DNA of 64,000 nucleotides from Campylobacter showae CSUNSWCD (GTDB lineage Bacteria; Campylobacterota; Campylobacteria; Campylobacterales; Campylobacteraceae): NCBI RefSeq assembly GCF_000313615.1, contig NZ_AMZQ01000011.1, positions 46,106 to 110,105 of the forward strand, read 5' to 3'. Shown piece by piece: positions 1 to 8,736 of this stretch (position 1 is its first letter; each line of letters starts with the position of its first letter). The notes under the pieces were generated by a model. It saw only the letters and a program-made list of their open reading frames with translations, ran no database searches and was not told where the DNA came from. The position numbers and the translations under genes were made by a program.

Positions 1-3000
1 GCCGCTGCGTTAGAAGGATCGAATATTAACCAACTTGAACCATTCATTAATACGATATCGGCTCCGGCTATGGTGCTTGATAGCCTTACGCTTTCCACGC
101 CATTTACTATGGCGTTGGTTGCGGCTACTGTTGTGGTAGCGGCATTTGTAAATACACCGTGCGTTCCTTGAATAACATTATTGTGAGCCGTATTTTTAAA
201 CCAATGATTCGCTTGAGGCAGTGCGTTGTTTGTTGCTATCAAAGGATATTTTGTTGTACTGCATCCATTGCAGTAGATGCCATAGTATATATCCGCATTA
301 AAACCAGTTGCCGGTCCGGTATATGTCGGTGCATATACTTGACCGTAGTAAAAGGTGGTGTTTGTTATTTTTGTGCCCGCAGGTTTAACGTATGTAGCTC
401 CGGTAGCGCTAGCCATAGTAGGAGAAGCCGTAGATGAGATGTTGCTAAATGTAAATACGTCGCTAGAAACTGTAAATGGGTTTTTAGCCAAATTTGTAGC
501 TCTAGCGAAGTTAAATCTTATACTTACTTTTGCTGTAGCATCGCTATCGGCAAATGCATTTGCTAGGACTCTATATTTACCATCATTAGCTGTGCTAGGA
601 GTCACTTTTGTTGCATTGGTGCCGGCGTTATTGTCAAAAAATACTACTTCGTTTCTTACGCTCGCAAGGTTTCTTGCTAAAACAGCAGTATTAGTGGTTG
701 CTGAGTTTGTCGTTTCGCCGTTATTATCGGTATAACCGGGAATGATTTGATCTATATCCATCTTAAAATTAACATTTTGTGCGTAGCAACTTTTTGTATA
801 TAATTTTGCAACACTACTAGCGCTATCTCCTAAACGCGCTTGTATATCAAATGTAGCGGCAGAACTCATGGCTCTATCGTTTGAAAGGTAAGTCATATCG
901 TTGGAGAAATTTGAGACTACTAGATTGGAAATAGCTATTGAATCTGGCGCAAAGCTTAAAAACATTTCGCCTTTGATGTCGCAGCCGACTTTTCCATTTG
1001 CGTCTTTTGTTATGGCATCGCTATGTTTTACACAGTCGTCTTCAACGCTATCTACAGACGTAAAGCTTGCATCCTTTATATACAGCTTGGTCAAGCCTAT
1101 ATCAGGATATGAAAAATTCGTACTACTATTGCTATTTAGCACGCCTTTACCTTGACTAAATACGGCTTTTGCATTAATGTTTTTTAAATTTGACACCACG
1201 GTAGCAGGTAGCGCATTTTCACAAGTAGTAGATAGTATCGGTGTAAATCTTACTATTTGTTTTTTATCTTTATCATCACTTTGCGACATATCGGTTATTA
1301 GGGTTTGAGCATAACCGTCTGCGATATTGTTGGTGCCATAAACTGCAGCCATGCCCACGTTTGTATATGGGGTGCCACCGACTAGTAGCAATGGGGAGCC
1401 TTCTGAAGTGGTTACGATCGATCCGTTGTTTTGAGCGACAAATTTCTCCGGCCTGACCGCAAAGACGTCAGAATAACCGCATTGGGATTCCCAAGCGTTT
1501 TTTTCTTTATCGAAAACGGAAATATTAAAAAATAGCTTACTATAGGCATTATTTATCAAAAGTCCTTGCACTTTTACTATCCCAAGATTTTCGTCAAGTT
1601 CTACTGCAGGTTTAGGGCCGTTTAAGACTGAAACTCCAGTAGCATCACAACTAGTTACTACATCTAGTCTGACTTTTTGCGTTTCACTAGGGCCTGTTGG
1701 TGTTTGACCTGCTGTTAAGCTATTAGATAAGAAAGCAATATTGATATCAAATGGCTTTCCTGCAATTTGAGTAAATAAATTTTCATTATCGCCTTTTTTT
1801 GCGAATTTTTCATTTACGACTTTGTATTTACCTGGATCCATGATGGCTAGGTAGTATTTTTTATTACCTTGACACGGGTTAAGTACGCCGCCATATTTAA
1901 GTTTCAAAAGATCATTTTTAAATTTTACTTCATAATTCACTAATTTAAATTCTTTATTTAGCGTCATATCGTATTGGATATAAGCATTGTCGTTTTTCTT
2001 AATCGTTCCACCTTGAGATCTTGTTGCGCCTTGTCCTATGTTAAAAGCTATACCTTTATCTAGTGGCAATACGCTTTGTAGGCCTGTTGGACTATTGTCG
2101 GTTTGTAAAGTGCCGATCGTAAAACTTGAGTTTGTGGTGTATGGATTTACATAGGTAGTATTTTCCTTGTACTTTGCGCTTTTTTCGTCTATTAAAGCTG
2201 ATACTTCTATGAAGTGTGCATCCTCGTTGCCTTCGTTGGTGACTTTAAGTTTGGATCTTAGTATGCTGCCCTTGCTGACAACTGTTTTGGCACCAGGATC
2301 AGTGCTTACTTCGGCAAAGCTAGTGCCGTTGTTTGAACTCACAAAAAGCTCTTCCACATAGCAAACCTCTGGTATATAAGCGTCGGTAGAAAAAGCAACC
2401 ATGCCAAGAGTGGCCTCGTCACCAGAATTTCCTTTTATTTGTGCGGTTAGTCGTACTTCGGCCTTAGATTGACCGTTTCCTAGTTTATCTGTTATATCAT
2501 AGGTGTCAAGATCCATACTAGCATTGTATTTTTTACTTGAATTTAGATGCTTTCCAAATCTTGATATAGTAGAGTTAAATTGCTCTCCCGCTTTATTTAA
2601 TCCCCCATCATCTACAGATTTAAAAGGCTTTGTGCTATCCTCTCTTATTTCTATTTTTTCCGCACTGATTTCTTTGGCGGCGCCAAAAGATAAAGCCGTA
2701 AAGCTAGAGACGATATTGCCGTTTAATGGAGTAAAAAAGCCGTCAAATTTAACAGTGGCGCTTCTTTCTAGTCCCAAGCTTCTATTTATAGGAGTTAATA
2801 CGCTTATGCCTTCATATATATTTACGCCTTTTGGTTTTATTCTTTGTACGCTTGATGGACCGAAGTCGTAAACTATTGCCAAAGCCCATCCGCCATAACG
2901 AGGAGTATATACGTTTCTAAACGATCCATCTACGTTTATAACGGCCAAAATAGGTTTTTCTACAGTAGTCTTTATGTCGCCAGCGCTAAATGTTCTACTA

Positions 3001-3695
3001 GCCGCAGTATTTCCTAGTGAGTCTTTAACTAATTGTGTTACGTCTACGCTAGCTTGATACTGAAAGCTAAAAGATCTGTCATGCGAGCTATATGAACCAT
3101 CCCAGTAGGTGTTTTCTTCTAGGGCGGTTAAATCGTATATGCCTTTGGGGGTTTTGAATCTTATCTTATTAAAATCCTTTATTATATTAAAATACCCATC
3201 TCTCGTCATTTGGTATTGACTGCGACCAACAATACGTCCGGCCCAAAATAGCCTTGCAAATACTATTTTTTTCCCGGTTATTTCATTGTCTATACTGCCC
3301 CCATTTCGATCTTTTATGTCGGAAAAGTTAAAGGTAGCTTTCGCGGAGTTTGTCGTGTATCCAAAGTCTTCATTTTCGTATACTACCTCTGAGATAGAGG
3401 TTTGCCATGGTGTAGGCTCAAAATTATATCCTCCGTTTTTCATCTTGAGGATACTAGCGCCGATGATCTCTACGTCGCCGTATATTGTTTTAGCCTCAGA
3501 TTTTTCACCGCTTACTATCGTATAAATTGGTAGCTTTTTAAAATCAGGCGTTTGCTTATTGTCTATACCGCGCTCTCTACCGTGGCTAACCATTGTGCTC
3601 ATTGTATGAGTGAGTCCATTTTTGTCGGTATATGTTTCACTCCAGCAACATGTAGCTATCAGTAAAGGAATCGTAAAGATTCTTAAAAAATTCAT
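1..3695 (-). CDS. Very large exported surface protein, C-terminus beyond the window
   Basis: A single open frame of 1231 codons runs leftward off the window with no stop; I followed it codon by codon. It starts at an ATG (3693-3695) with a GGAG ribosome site. The N-terminus is a short signal peptide (Arg at residue 5, then a hydrophobic stretch, likely cleaved near residues 19-20). The first ~330 residues contain a Gly-Gly-Trp-Ala-Leu-Ala-Ile-Val-Tyr segment of the kind seen in large bacterial surface proteins with DUF11-like beta domains. Further on are beta-rich, Asn/Thr/Ser-rich segments with scattered cysteines, and a stretch around Phe-Ala-Val-Arg-Pro-Glu-Lys-Phe that recalls MshQ/DUF6701-type proteins. 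There are no long transmembrane helices. It begins 18 bases after fliW on the same strand, so the two are probably co-transcribed. Adhesin or secreted surface protein is inference; the family name is a weak call. Confidence 0.8.
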   Translation of the reverse strand, partial: MNFLRIFTIPLLIATCCWSETYTDKNGLTHTMSTMVSHGRERGIDNKQTPDFKKLPIYTIVSGEKSEAKTIYGDVEIIGASILKMKNGGYNFEPTPWQTSISEVVYENEDFGYTTNSAKATFNFSDIKDRNGGSIDNEITGKKIVFARLFWAGRIVGRSQYQMTRDGYFNIIKDFNKIRFKTPKGIYDLTALEENTYWDGSYSSHDRSFSFQYQASVDVTQLVKDSLGNTAASRTFSAGDIKTTVEKPILAVINVDGSFRNVYTPRYGGWALAIVYDFGPSSVQRIKPKGVNIYEGISVLTPINRSLGLERSATVKFDGFFTPLNGNIVSSFTALSFGAAKEISAEKIEIREDSTKPFKSVDDGGLNKAGEQFNSTISRFGKHLNSSKKYNASMDLDTYDITDKLGNGQSKAEVRLTAQIKGNSGDEATLGMVAFSTDAYIPEVCYVEELFVSSNNGTSFAEVSTDPGAKTVVSKGSILRSKLKVTNEGNEDAHFIEVSALIDEKSAKYKENTTYVNPYTTNSSFTIGTLQTDNSPTGLQSVLPLDKGIAFNIGQGATRSQGGTIKKNDNAYIQYDMTLNKEFKLVNYEVKFKNDLLKLKYGGVLNPCQGNKKYYLAIMDPGKYKVVNEKFAKKGDNENLFTQIAGKPFDINIAFLSNSLTAGQTPTGPSETQKVRLDVVTSCDATGVSVLNGPKPAVELDENLGIVKVQGLLINNAYSKLFFNISVFDKEKNAWESQCGYSDVFAVRPEKFVAQNNGSIVTTSEGSPLLLVGGTPYTNVGMAAVYGTNNIADGYAQTLITDMSQSDDKDKKQIVRFTPILSTTCENALPATVVSNLKNINAKAVFSQGKGVLNSNSSTNFSYPDIGLTKLYIKDASFTSVDSVEDDCVKHSDAITKDANGKVGCDIKGEMFLSFAPDSIAISNLVVSNFSNDMTYLSNDRAMSSAATFDIQARLGDSASSVAKLYTKSCYAQNVNFKMDIDQIIPGYTDNNGETTNSATTNTAVLARNLASVRNEVVFFDNNAGTNATKVTPSTANDGKYRVLANAFADSDATAKVSIRFNFARATNLAKNPFTVSSDVFTFSNISSTASPTMASATGATYVKPAGTKITNTTFYYGQVYAPTYTGPATGFNADIYYGIYCNGCSTTKYPLIATNNALPQANHWFKNTAHNNVIQGTHGVFTNAATTTVAATNAIVNGVESVRLSSTIAGADIVLMNGSSWLIFDPSNAA

Positions 3696-3712
3696 TTTTT
3701 CTCCATTAATTG

Positions 3713-4096
3713 TTACTTCTCTATAAAATCCGAAATTTTTTCAGCCTGTTTGTACATCGGATATGTCCATGCGTCAAGCACTATCTGCGATAGCGTCATA
3801 TTTGTCATATTGCAAACGATAGGAGCGATGAAATTTACCGTCGATGTCTCGATCGGAGTGCTCACGACCATGATGTTGTAAATCCTTAGCTCGCTTTTGT
3901 CGTTTATGTCCATCAGCTCCTGATAGTACGTTGGTATCTCAAATTCGTAATTTCTCAAGGCGTATGGATTTATCGCGGTAAAAGACGTATCGTCGTCCTT
4001 GCTTTGAAGCTTTATGAAAAATTGATCTAGCTCTTTTAATTCATAACTTTTAATATGCTCAAAGCCTAAAATCGGACTTTTGACTTGAAAAATCAT
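3713..4096 (-). CDS. fliW: Flagellar assembly factor FliW
   Basis: FliW binds the translational regulator CsrA and releases it from flagellin mRNA, and also binds flagellin, coupling flagellin synthesis to assembly in the cytoplasm. The protein is 127 residues, the usual family length, with the conserved N-terminal Val-Lys-Ser-Pro-Ile-Leu-Gly-Phe and the Asn-Phe-x-Ala-Pro-Ile block near the middle. A longer frame to 4144 exists, but the ATG at 4096 has an AAGGAG ribosome site just upstream and gives the normal N-terminus, so I use it. It is divergent from bamD and followed closely by the giant exoprotein gene. Confidence 0.93.
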   Translation of the reverse strand: MIFQVKSPILGFEHIKSYELKELDQFFIKLQSKDDDTSFTAINPYALRNYEFEIPTYYQELMDINDKSELRIYNIMVVSTPIETSTVNFIAPIVCNMTNMTLSQIVLDAWTYPMYKQAEKISDFIEK

Positions 4097-4205
4097 ATAT
4101 ATCTCCTTAATTAAATATTTACTTTTTACGCGAATTGTATCCAAAATTTCCTATTTTTAAGCATAAAATGAAATCAAATTTACCGAAAAGCAATAAAAAC
4201 AATGG

Positions 4206-4211
4206 TAAAAT
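4206..4211 (+). promoter_or_regulatory. Probable -10 element for bamD-lon
   Basis: TAAAAT lies 36 bases before the bamD ATG in an AT-rich stretch. The surrounding word TAAAATAGTC recurs in front of the TAXI gene at 40071, which makes chance less likely. No clear -35 is visible, which is normal for Campylobacter sigma-70 promoters. Confidence 0.4.
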
Positions 4212-4247
4212 AGTCTGTTTTAAAAAATTTAAAATTTAAGGGAACGT

Positions 4248-4895
4248 ATGAAAAATTTGATCAAATTTTTATCTGCGGTGTTTTTTGTTTGTTTAATCGG
4301 CGGTTGTGCCGACAAATACACCGAGCTTTATAATCTAACGCCCGATCAGTGGTACTCTGAGATCATCGGCGATATCAAAAATCGCGATCTAGAAAGCGCC
4401 GACAAACACTACACGGCGATGTCTAGCGAGCACGTAGCTAGCCCGCTTTTGGAGCAAATTTTACTGATATTAGCTCAGGCTCACGCTAACGACGAAGAGT
4501 ATCTGATGGCGAATTTTTATCTCGATGAATACCTCAAAAGATACGGCGACGGCGGCCCTAGGAGCGAATTTGCGCAGTATTTAAAAATAAAAGCGAATTT
4601 TGACTCGTTCTCGCAACCCAATCGAAACCAAAAGCTAATGCAAGACAGTATTGCCGAGATAGAAAAATTTCTCTACATCTACCCAAACACGCAGTATCGC
4701 CCGCTGATCGAAACTATGCTGGTTAAATTTAAGCTCGCGATCTACAACCTAGACGTGCAGATAGCTGATCTATATGAGCGTACCGGCAGAGACGAGTCGG
4801 CGCAAATTTATAAAGAAAAGGTGCAAGCCTCGCCGCTAAATGACGCAAACATCGTGCTTCCGCAGCTTCCTTGGTATAGAAAAATGTTTGAATAG
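4248..4895 (+). CDS. bamD: Outer-membrane assembly lipoprotein BamD
   Basis: BamD is the essential lipoprotein of the BAM complex that inserts beta-barrel proteins into the outer membrane. The 215-residue protein starts with a lipoprotein signal (hydrophobic segment then Gly-Gly-Cys, lipidated Cys at residue 20) followed by TPR-like helical repeats, including the Phe-Tyr-Leu-Asp-Glu-Tyr-Leu block and the Glu-x-x-Leu-x-x-Tyr-Pro-Asn-Thr-Gln-Tyr motif typical of BamD. It ends in Pro-Trp-Tyr-Arg-Lys-Met-Phe, as in epsilonproteobacterial members. lon follows nine bases downstream, as I recall it in C. jejuni. Confidence 0.9.
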   Translation: MKNLIKFLSAVFFVCLIGGCADKYTELYNLTPDQWYSEIIGDIKNRDLESADKHYTAMSSEHVASPLLEQILLILAQAHANDEEYLMANFYLDEYLKRYGDGGPRSEFAQYLKIKANFDSFSQPNRNQKLMQDSIAEIEKFLYIYPNTQYRPLIETMLVKFKLAIYNLDVQIADLYERTGRDESAQIYKEKVQASPLNDANIVLPQLPWYRKMFE

Positions 4896-4904
4896 GAGCT
4901 GAAT

Positions 4905-7331
4905 TTGCAAATTTACGAATCAAAAATGTTCCCGACACAACTACCCGTCATCGTCGAGGACGAGCTGTTTTTATATCCATTTATGATCACGCCGCTTTTT
5001 TTGAGTGATGATGAAAATATCGAAGCACTAAATTTAGCCCTCGAGTCGCAGAGTCCAATCCTCGTCGTGCCGACGAAAGCGCAAAACGAAGGCGCACGAG
5101 AATTTGACTCCATCTACGACGCAGGCGTAATAGGCACCGTGATGAGGCGGGTGCCGCTACCTGATGGTAGGGTAAAAATTTTATTTCAAGGCACGAGTAA
5201 GGGTCGCATAGTCTCAAAAGTATCCTCAAAACCGCTGCAAGCCGTCGTAGACGTACTGCACGAAAAAAGACCCGAAAATACCAAAAGCGACGCGCTACTA
5301 ACCGTACTTCGCGAAAAGGTGCGAGATCTGGCCGCGCTTAGCCACTTTTTTCCGCCGGATCTTTTAAAAACGATAGAGGAGAGCGCCGAGCCTAGCCGCG
5401 TTTGCGATCTTATCTTAAGCTCGCTAAGGCTAAAGAAAAAGACGGCGTACGAGTTTTTTATTGAGGAAAATTTGGAGCAAAAGCTACTAAAACTCATCGA
5501 CTACGTCATCGAGGAGATCGAGGCGAACAAACTTCAACGCGAGATAAAAAACAAAGTCCACTCAAGGATCGATAAGGTAAATAAGGAGTATTTTCTAAAA
5601 GAGCAGCTAAAGCAGATCCAGCAAGAGCTCGGCTCCGACACGAGCCGCGAGGAGGAGATCGAGGAGTACCGCAAAAAACTAGAAGCTAAGAAAAAATTTA
5701 TGGGCGAGGACGCGTATAAGGAGATAAAAAAGCAAATCGACAAACTATCGCGCATGCATCCTGACTCCGCCGACGCCAACACGACGCAAAGCTACCTCGA
5801 CTGGGTCGTAGAGGTGCCGTTTGAAAACCTGGCGAACAAAAAACTAAGCGTGCAAGAGGTCACAAAGCAGCTAAACGCCGATCACTACGGGCTTGAGAGG
5901 CCAAAAGATAGGATAGAGGAGTATTTTGCTCTGCGCGAGCTTTTGCAGCTACGAGGCGTAGCTGGCAAGGTAAATAACGGCGCGATATTGTGCTTTGCGG
6001 GGCCTCCTGGCGTCGGTAAAACGAGCCTAGCAAACTCTATCGCAAAGGCTCTAAAACGCGAGCTAGTGCGCGTGGCGCTGGGCGGACTGGAGGACGTAAA
6101 CGAGCTGCGCGGACACCGCCGTACCTACATCGGCGCGATGCCGGGACGTATCGTGCAGGGGCTAATCGAAGCAAAGCAAATGAATCCCGTCGTAGTGTTA
6201 GACGAGATCGACAAGGTCGGCAGGAGCTTTCGCGGCGATCCGACGGCAGTGTTGCTAGAGATCCTGGACCCTGAGCAAAATAACAAATTTAGAGATTATT
6301 ACTTAAATTTTAATATCGACCTAAGCAAGGTTGTTTTCGTTGCGACGGCAAACGACGTGAGCGCCATACCGCCCGCACTGCGCGATAGGATGGAGTTTAT
6401 CGAGCTTAGCTCTTACACCCCGCAGGAAAAATTTGAGATCGCTAAAAAATATCTAATCCCTCAAGAGCTCAAAAAACACGGCCTAAAGCCTGGCGAAGTG
6501 ACTCTAGGCAAAGAAGTGTTAAGCCTCATCATCTCGGACTACACGCGCGAAAGCGGGGTGCGAAATCTTCGCCGCCGCCTAGCAGATATCTTTAGAAAAG
6601 CGGCGAAAAGACTACTCGAGGGCGAAGCACAAAAGATAACCGTGACGACTAAAAATTTGAACGAATTTTTAGAAAAGAAGGTCTTTGAGATCGAGCATGC
6701 CGATAAAAAGCCGCAGATCGGCCAGGTAAACGGGCTGGCGTGGACGAGCGTGGGTGGCGACGTGCTAAAGATCGAAGCCATCCGCATACAGGGCAAGGGC
6801 GGTCTGCAGATCACCGGCTCTTTGGGCGACGTGATGAAAGAGAGCGCGTATATCGCATTTAGCCTCGTTAAAGTGCTAATCGATGCTAAAAAGATAAAAG
6901 TGCCTGCCAAAATCATTCCGAGCCTGCCTGACGACGTCAAAGACGGTGTGAAAAAAGAGCCGAGCGCTAGCGAAGTGTATCGTCGCTACGATCTGCATAT
7001 CCACGTACCCGAGGGCGCCACGCCAAAAGACGGCCCGAGTGCCGGTATCACGATGGTGACGGCGATCGCCTCGATCCTAACGGATACCAAAGTGCGAAGC
7101 GACGTAGCAATGACGGGCGAGATCACGCTGAGCGGCCGCGTGCTACCTATCGGCGGACTAAAAGAAAAGCTCATCGCAGCGCATAAGGCTGGTATCAAAA
7201 CCGCTCTGATACCGCGCAAAAACTATGAGCGCGATCTGGGCGACATACCGCAAGACGTCAAAAAAGACATGCAAATCATCCCGGTGGACGTCATCGAAGA
7301 CGTGCTAAAAAATGCGTTCGTCACAAAGTGA
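4905..7331 (+). CDS. lon: ATP-dependent protease Lon
   Basis: Lon degrades misfolded and regulatory proteins in the cytoplasm. The 808-residue protein has the full order: N-terminal substrate domain (~1-200), coiled coil (~200-270), AAA+ module with Walker A Gly-Pro-Pro-Gly-Val-Gly-Lys-Thr (Lys372) and Walker B Val-Val-Leu-Asp-Glu-Ile-Asp, then the protease domain with the Ser712-Lys755 dyad (Asp-Gly-Pro-Ser-Ala-Gly and Gly-Gly-Leu-Lys-Glu-Lys), spaced 43 residues apart as in E. coli Lon. The start is a TTG nine bases after the bamD stop, with AGGAGC at 4894-4899; an ATG at 4926 is a possible alternative. Confidence 0.97.
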   Translation: MQIYESKMFPTQLPVIVEDELFLYPFMITPLFLSDDENIEALNLALESQSPILVVPTKAQNEGAREFDSIYDAGVIGTVMRRVPLPDGRVKILFQGTSKGRIVSKVSSKPLQAVVDVLHEKRPENTKSDALLTVLREKVRDLAALSHFFPPDLLKTIEESAEPSRVCDLILSSLRLKKKTAYEFFIEENLEQKLLKLIDYVIEEIEANKLQREIKNKVHSRIDKVNKEYFLKEQLKQIQQELGSDTSREEEIEEYRKKLEAKKKFMGEDAYKEIKKQIDKLSRMHPDSADANTTQSYLDWVVEVPFENLANKKLSVQEVTKQLNADHYGLERPKDRIEEYFALRELLQLRGVAGKVNNGAILCFAGPPGVGKTSLANSIAKALKRELVRVALGGLEDVNELRGHRRTYIGAMPGRIVQGLIEAKQMNPVVVLDEIDKVGRSFRGDPTAVLLEILDPEQNNKFRDYYLNFNIDLSKVVFVATANDVSAIPPALRDRMEFIELSSYTPQEKFEIAKKYLIPQELKKHGLKPGEVTLGKEVLSLIISDYTRESGVRNLRRRLADIFRKAAKRLLEGEAQKITVTTKNLNEFLEKKVFEIEHADKKPQIGQVNGLAWTSVGGDVLKIEAIRIQGKGGLQITGSLGDVMKESAYIAFSLVKVLIDAKKIKVPAKIIPSLPDDVKDGVKKEPSASEVYRRYDLHIHVPEGATPKDGPSAGITMVTAIASILTDTKVRSDVAMTGEITLSGRVLPIGGLKEKLIAAHKAGIKTALIPRKNYERDLGDIPQDVKKDMQIIPVDVIEDVLKNAFVTK

Positions 7332-7346
7332 CTACTAAATTTGATT

Positions 7347-7376
7347 AAATTTGGCCTCGATAGCGGGGCTAAATTT
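7347..7376 (+). terminator. Probable terminator of the bamD-lon operon
   Basis: Two 12-base arms (7347-7358 and 7365-7376) pair along their whole length when G-U pairs are allowed, with a six-base loop and a T-rich tail. It lies 16 bases after the lon stop. Confidence 0.6.
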
Positions 7377-7429
7377 CTACTTTAATATTATCAATTGATG
7401 ATTAAAAATTTTACTTAGGCTCAAGATAA

Positions 7430-7600
7430 GTTAAAATTTTTGTATGGCACAGATACCATGATTTTACTGATATTTTTCAAAGTAACGAGCATGATGAAAT
7501 AGAGTTTAGATGCAATAACTGTAAAGTTAGAAAAAGATTATATTGCATTTTACTAAAATCGATAAAATGCTTTGCAGACAATAAAACCAAGCCGCGCTAA
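7430..7600 (+). pseudogene. Possible gene remnant with a Cys-x2-Cys pair
   Basis: An open stretch from 7430 to the TAA at 7598 encodes about 56 residues, of which 51 (from Trp at 7445) look protein-like, including Phe-Arg-Cys-Asn-Asn-Cys-Lys, half of a zinc-ribbon pattern. There is no convincing start (a GTG at 7442 is possible) and the frame is closed just upstream. The block lies in the decayed region between lon and rpsR. I do not recognise the family; it may be chance. Confidence 0.25.
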
Positions 7601-7634
7601 AATTTACTTAAGTTTTATTGAGCGCGCGTATTTC

Positions 7635-7844
7635 TTAGTATTTGCTATTTGTGCTTAGGCTAAGTCTGGGATATATGCTTGATCTTATTTCTTCGTTTGC
7701 TAGCATAGTTTGAAGCTTAGAAGATAGGATGGATGGGCTAGTGGATTCTAGGGATTTAGCAAGGGAGGAGAAGGATACGGATTTGGCGGATAAAGAGACG
7801 CCAAACAAGTAAACGATAAAAAACAAAAAAGATATCCTTTGCAA
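7635..7844 (-). pseudogene. N-terminal stub of a TolC-type outer-membrane efflux protein
   Basis: Sixty-nine residues begin at a TTG (7844) with a signal peptide (hydrophobic residues ~5-19), then the opening of a TolC-family protein: a helix spaced like Leu-x-x-Ala/Ser-Pro ... Leu-Gln followed by Ser-x-Tyr-Pro-Arg-Leu-Ser-Leu-Ser, the usual entry into the first barrel strand. A stop follows at once, whereas intact members exceed 400 residues. TolC proteins form the outer-membrane channel of type I secretion; here the gene is a remnant next to a broken RTX gene, its usual partner. Family assignment rests on this short pattern. Confidence 0.5.
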
Positions 7845-8013
7845 ACTCTACTTTCCTAACTACTCTGAAATTTAGGTCTAAATTTAATCATAATGACTCT
7901 TAATAAAGCATTAAAAATACCTAACAATCAATAATATTTTAAAAATAAATACCGATTATAACTTAAATGCAGTTTAAGAGGATTGTGGGTAAAATGCATA
8001 AATTTGAATTTTG

Positions 8014-8679
8014 GTGAGTAAAATACAGAGAGATTATGATAAAGAGCCTATAATAATAAGAGACTTAAGTAGGTTTTATAGATATTTTACGCTTACCCTA
8101 GTGATGCTTCCGCTATTGTTTTATTGTTTGGCGTATTCTTACAACAGTGATGTTTTTACTAAAACCATCATACTTGCTACAATGTCTATTGGTTTGCTAT
8201 TTTATAGCATACATAAAAATATCCAATATTATAAAAATGGCAAACAGATTTTTGAGATAAATAACCAAAATATCAAATATTCAACTTTCGATTTAAAGGC
8301 TGATTTTGCGGTTGATAATATAGAAAATGTAGAATTTGTTTTGGCAGCAAATCACGAATATGGAAAAGATGCTTATAAAGATAAATCACTATTCAATCTT
8401 GTTTTCAAAACTGATATTTTGGAGCTTTTCTTTTATGTATCTACTAAAATTTTAATAGTTTTGATATATGCTTTTTTTATTTTGCCTTTTAAATTTATTT
8501 CTCGCAAATCCATAAAAACCTTTTTAGTATTTTTTAAAGACGGTGGTTATTTAAATATTGTTCCAAACAATAAGGTTGAATTTAATGAGCTTTTGTCATT
8601 TTTTAAAAGTAAAAATATAGCCGTAAAAAATAAATCAAATTTAATATATACTTCGCACGAAGAAACCAAAATAGGATAA
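8014..8679 (+). CDS. Membrane protein of unknown function with PH-like cytoplasmic part
   Basis: The 221-residue protein has two hydrophobic segments near residues 26-60 (short hairpin), a soluble beta-rich stretch (~75-130), another hydrophobic segment (~135-160), and a basic C-terminal portion. The layout resembles small bacterial proteins with a membrane hairpin plus a PH-like fold, but I recognise no family. It is visibly AT-richer than the genes on either side. The start is uncertain: GTG 8014 or TTG 8011 have poor ribosome sites, while AAGAGGA and an ATG at 7994 lie just upstream in another frame that stops at once. That is consistent with a one-base loss near the N-terminus, so the gene may be damaged. 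Confidence 0.55.
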   Translation: MSKIQRDYDKEPIIIRDLSRFYRYFTLTLVMLPLLFYCLAYSYNSDVFTKTIILATMSIGLLFYSIHKNIQYYKNGKQIFEINNQNIKYSTFDLKADFAVDNIENVEFVLAANHEYGKDAYKDKSLFNLVFKTDILELFFYVSTKILIVLIYAFFILPFKFISRKSIKTFLVFFKDGGYLNIVPNNKVEFNELLSFFKSKNIAVKNKSNLIYTSHEETKIG

Positions 8680-8736
8680 TAATTGCGCTATGATTTTTAA
8701 AAAGATTAATTAAAATTTGCACTCAAGGAGTTTTGA

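Noticed and set aside
3713-4144. Longer FliW beginning upstream at 4144
   Set aside because: The ATG at 4096 has the only good ribosome site and gives the normal family N-terminus.
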